Below are positions 5,831 to 7,617 of a stretch of 7,617 nt of DNA, one piece after another. The DNA lies in NCBI GenBank assembly GCA_003555285.1, contig PWGH01000053.1:1-7617 (forward strand). Direction: 5' to 3'. Numbering within the stretch: position 1 is the first letter of the stretch; every line of letters starts with the position of its first letter. Origin of the DNA: Thioalkalivibrio sp. (GTDB lineage: Bacteria > Pseudomonadota > Gammaproteobacteria > Ectothiorhodospirales > Ectothiorhodospiraceae). Position numbers and translations under genes: made by a program. The notes under the pieces were generated by a model. That model worked only from the letters and a program-made list of their open reading frames with translations. It was not told the origin of the DNA and did not search any database.

Positions 5831-7617
5831 GCGGATTCGTTGATCGCGGAGGCGGCACTCGGCACGGCGCCGACCCCGCCGCTGAAACCGCCGTTCTGTA
5901 CTGCCAACGCAGCGATGGGCAACGGGGCGGACAGAGGAACCACGGACAGAGGAGCCACGGGAAACGGGGCCGCGGGCCACGGAGCCGCGGACAACGGCAT
6001 CAGGGTCGAAGTCTGCAGGCCGTGCAGCAGTTCCAAGACCGGACCGGGCCGGACTTCCGCCGGCGTGAGCAGCCATCCTCGGCGGCGCATCCAGGCTCCC
6101 AGGTCGCCGCGACTGCTGGCGCGCACCAGAATGGGTGCCAGCAACAAGCTGCCCAGTACCGGAAGCAGCCACCAGACATACCCCGGCGCGAAGGCAGCGA
6201 CCAGTGCCCCCCACACGATGGCGGCCAGCATGAAACCGCCGGTTCGACGCAGGCTCTCGTTCCAGCCCACCACCCGGCCGGCGCGCGGCTGCGCCACCCA
6301 GGCCACCGTACGCCCGCTGGCCACCGCCGCGACGAACACTGCATGAAAGGCCATCAGAATCGGGGCGATCAGCACGGAGAAGACCATTTCCACCAATCCA
6401 TTGACGACCAGACGCACCCTTCCGCCGAACACGGCGGCCCGGTCGCGAAGGGCCAGCACAATCCCCAGCCATCGCGGCAGGAACAGCAGGCTCAGGGTTA
6501 CCCCCAGCAAGGTGGTAGCCAGGCCTGTCGGCGCGGGGTGCGTCGGCGCTCCCCCCGGGCCCAGCTCTCCAAAAACATGAACCTCGCCACTCAGGCCGAT
6601 CGCCACCGCCAGCACGGCCACAGTGCCGGCAAGCAGCAACAGCAGCCAGAATACCGAGGCCAAATAGGCCACGGCACCGAACAGAAAATGCAGCCGGCTG
6701 ATTCCGGGCAACCCGGGTGTCGACAACAGCCGCAGATGCTGCAGATTGCCCTGGACCCAACGCCGATCGCGCCGCGCGTAGTCAATCAGGTTTCCCGGAA
6801 GTTCCTCGTAGCTGCCCGGCAGATCCGGCAGCAACCAGACCTCCCAACCGGCCCGTCGCAACAGGGCCGCCTCGACAAAGTCGTGGCTCAGGATCTCGCC
6901 GCCCAGCGGGGGCCGGCCGGCCAGCCGCGGCAGATCGCAATGCCGAATGAAGGGCCGAATCCGCACAATGGCGTTATGCCCCCAGTAATTACCCGAAGCC
7001 CCCTGCCAGGCGGCAAGCCCGGTGGCAAGCATCGGGCCATGCAGCGCACCAGCGAATTGCTGCAGGCGGCCAAACACCGATTCCTGCCGGATCGGCAACG
7101 GCAGGGTCTGAACCAGACCGGCCCTGGGATTGGCCTCCATTACCCGGACCAGGCTCACCAGGGTCGCACCCTCCATCACGCTGTCGGCATCCAGCACTAT
7201 CATGTAGGTGTAGCGCGACCCCCAGCGCCCGCAGAATTCCGCGATGTTGCCGGCCTTGCGCCCGGTGTTCGCCAACCGACGCCGGTAGTGCAGGGAAATG
7301 CCGGCGGGCAGGTGGGCACGCAGACGCTGCACCGTTTGATCCTCGATCGAAATAATCTCCGGGTCGTTGCTATCGCTGAGCAGGTGAAACCCGAAGTCGG
7401 TCGCGTGCCCGGTGGCCGCGAGCGACCGGCAGATCGCCTCCACGCCCTGGCTCACCCGCAACGGATCTTCATTGAAGATCGGCATCACCACGGCGGTATG
7501 CGGCAGGGATTGCGCGGCCCCGGCAACTGCGGTCTCGGGCCTAGCGATCTCGGGCCCAGCCGCCTCCACGTCGGCGACGACCGCCGTGGGCCAGCGCTGC
7601 AGCGACAGTGGGTCCCG
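5827..7617 (-). CDS. opgH: Glucans biosynthesis glucosyltransferase H, C-terminal three-quarters (5' end outside window)
   Basis: OpgH (MdoH) is an inner-membrane family 2 glycosyltransferase. It polymerises UDP-glucose into the linear backbone of osmoregulated periplasmic glucans. The frame is open through the right edge, so 596 residues are visible; the GTG at 7569 is internal. Compared with the 847-residue E. coli protein, the N-terminal cytoplasmic region and first membrane helices are missing. Visible signatures are VVMPIFNED, LLSDSNDP, the UDP/metal-binding DADS (7180-7191), ANPRAGLVQT, YWGHNAIVRIRPFI, SHDFVEAALLRRAGW (HD at 6880-6885), the block around GSYEELP, and RDRRWVQGN (RRW at 6757-6765). 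Four hydrophobic regions follow (visible residues about 309-341, 365-390, 404-434 and 461-498). The C-terminus is shorter than in E. coli and ends in an Ala/Pro/Leu-rich repeat tail. The partner opgG would be expected upstream, beyond the right edge. Confidence 0.95.
   Translation of the reverse strand, partial: RDPLSLQRWPTAVVADVEAAGPEIARPETAVAGAAQSLPHTAVVMPIFNEDPLRVSQGVEAICRSLAATGHATDFGFHLLSDSNDPEIISIEDQTVQRLRAHLPAGISLHYRRRLANTGRKAGNIAEFCGRWGSRYTYMIVLDADSVMEGATLVSLVRVMEANPRAGLVQTLPLPIRQESVFGRLQQFAGALHGPMLATGLAAWQGASGNYWGHNAIVRIRPFIRHCDLPRLAGRPPLGGEILSHDFVEAALLRRAGWEVWLLPDLPGSYEELPGNLIDYARRDRRWVQGNLQHLRLLSTPGLPGISRLHFLFGAVAYLASVFWLLLLLAGTVAVLAVAIGLSGEVHVFGELGPGGAPTHPAPTGLATTLLGVTLSLLFLPRWLGIVLALRDRAAVFGGRVRLVVNGLVEMVFSVLIAPILMAFHAVFVAAVASGRTVAWVAQPRAGRVVGWNESLRRTGGFMLAAIVWGALVAAFAPGYVWWLLPVLGSLLLAPILVRASSRGDLGAWMRRRGWLLTPAEVRPGPVLELLHGLQTSTLMPLSAAPWPAAPFPVAPLSVVPLSAPLPIAALAVQNGGFSGGVGAVPSAASAINESA
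5923..5997 (-). repeat. 15-base tandem repeat (five degenerate copies) in the opgH 3' end
   Basis: Five consecutive 15-base units code the pentapeptides PLSAA, PWPAA, PFPVA, PLSVV and PLSAP, with a sixth degenerate unit LPIAA after them. The units keep the reading frame. They lie beyond the last membrane helix, in the part of the protein predicted to be a flexible cytoplasmic tail. Confidence 0.7.

Noticed and set aside
5702..6760. A 352-residue minus-strand reading frame ending in a sequence like AVSSAVEHCLHTAGVTGS
   Set aside because: Its end is the translation of the tRNA-Val gene, a well-known annotation artefact, and the rest is an out-of-frame shadow of opgH.

Overview
The window is GC-rich, compactly organised proteobacterial chromosome. 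An OpgH/MdoH-type glucan glucosyltransferase, a membrane chemoreceptor with a periplasmic domain, and good Shine-Dalgarno sites all point to a Gram-negative gammaproteobacterium. An environmental, possibly halophilic or sulfur-oxidising, relative of the Chromatiales would fit, but that lineage guess is inference. No mobile element, CRISPR array or phage gene is visible. Most of the window is ordinary chromosomal gene content.

Left part, plus strand (1-3043): the tail of a GNAT acetyltransferase, probably the C-terminal domain of a larger protein, comes first. It is followed by a class I flavoprotein disulfide reductase resembling mercuric reductase but lacking its metal-handling cysteines. 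Next is a betaine-homocysteine-methyltransferase-like enzyme with the three zinc-binding cysteines in place. The last two are codirectional, 114 bases apart, and may be cotranscribed.

Middle (3040-4815, minus strand): a methyl-accepting chemotaxis protein converges on the methyltransferase gene, and the two stop codons share one CTAG. Its periplasmic sensor domain carries a CxxCH motif for covalent heme c, so it is probably a redox- or gas-sensing chemoreceptor. This is the most interesting gene here. A possible 55-residue small gene ends six bases upstream of it.

Right-middle (4816-5716): a DUF2237 family gene on the plus strand is preceded by an inverted/direct repeat. It is followed by short palindromes and a possible 44-residue minus-strand gene that overlaps its 3' end.

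Right end (5667-7617, minus strand): opgH, entering from beyond the right edge, makes the glucose backbone of osmoregulated periplasmic glucans. It ends in a low-complexity pentapeptide-repeat tail. Its stop codon lies inside the -35 box of the tRNA-Val(CAC) gene that follows, and a strong intrinsic terminator closes the tRNA unit.
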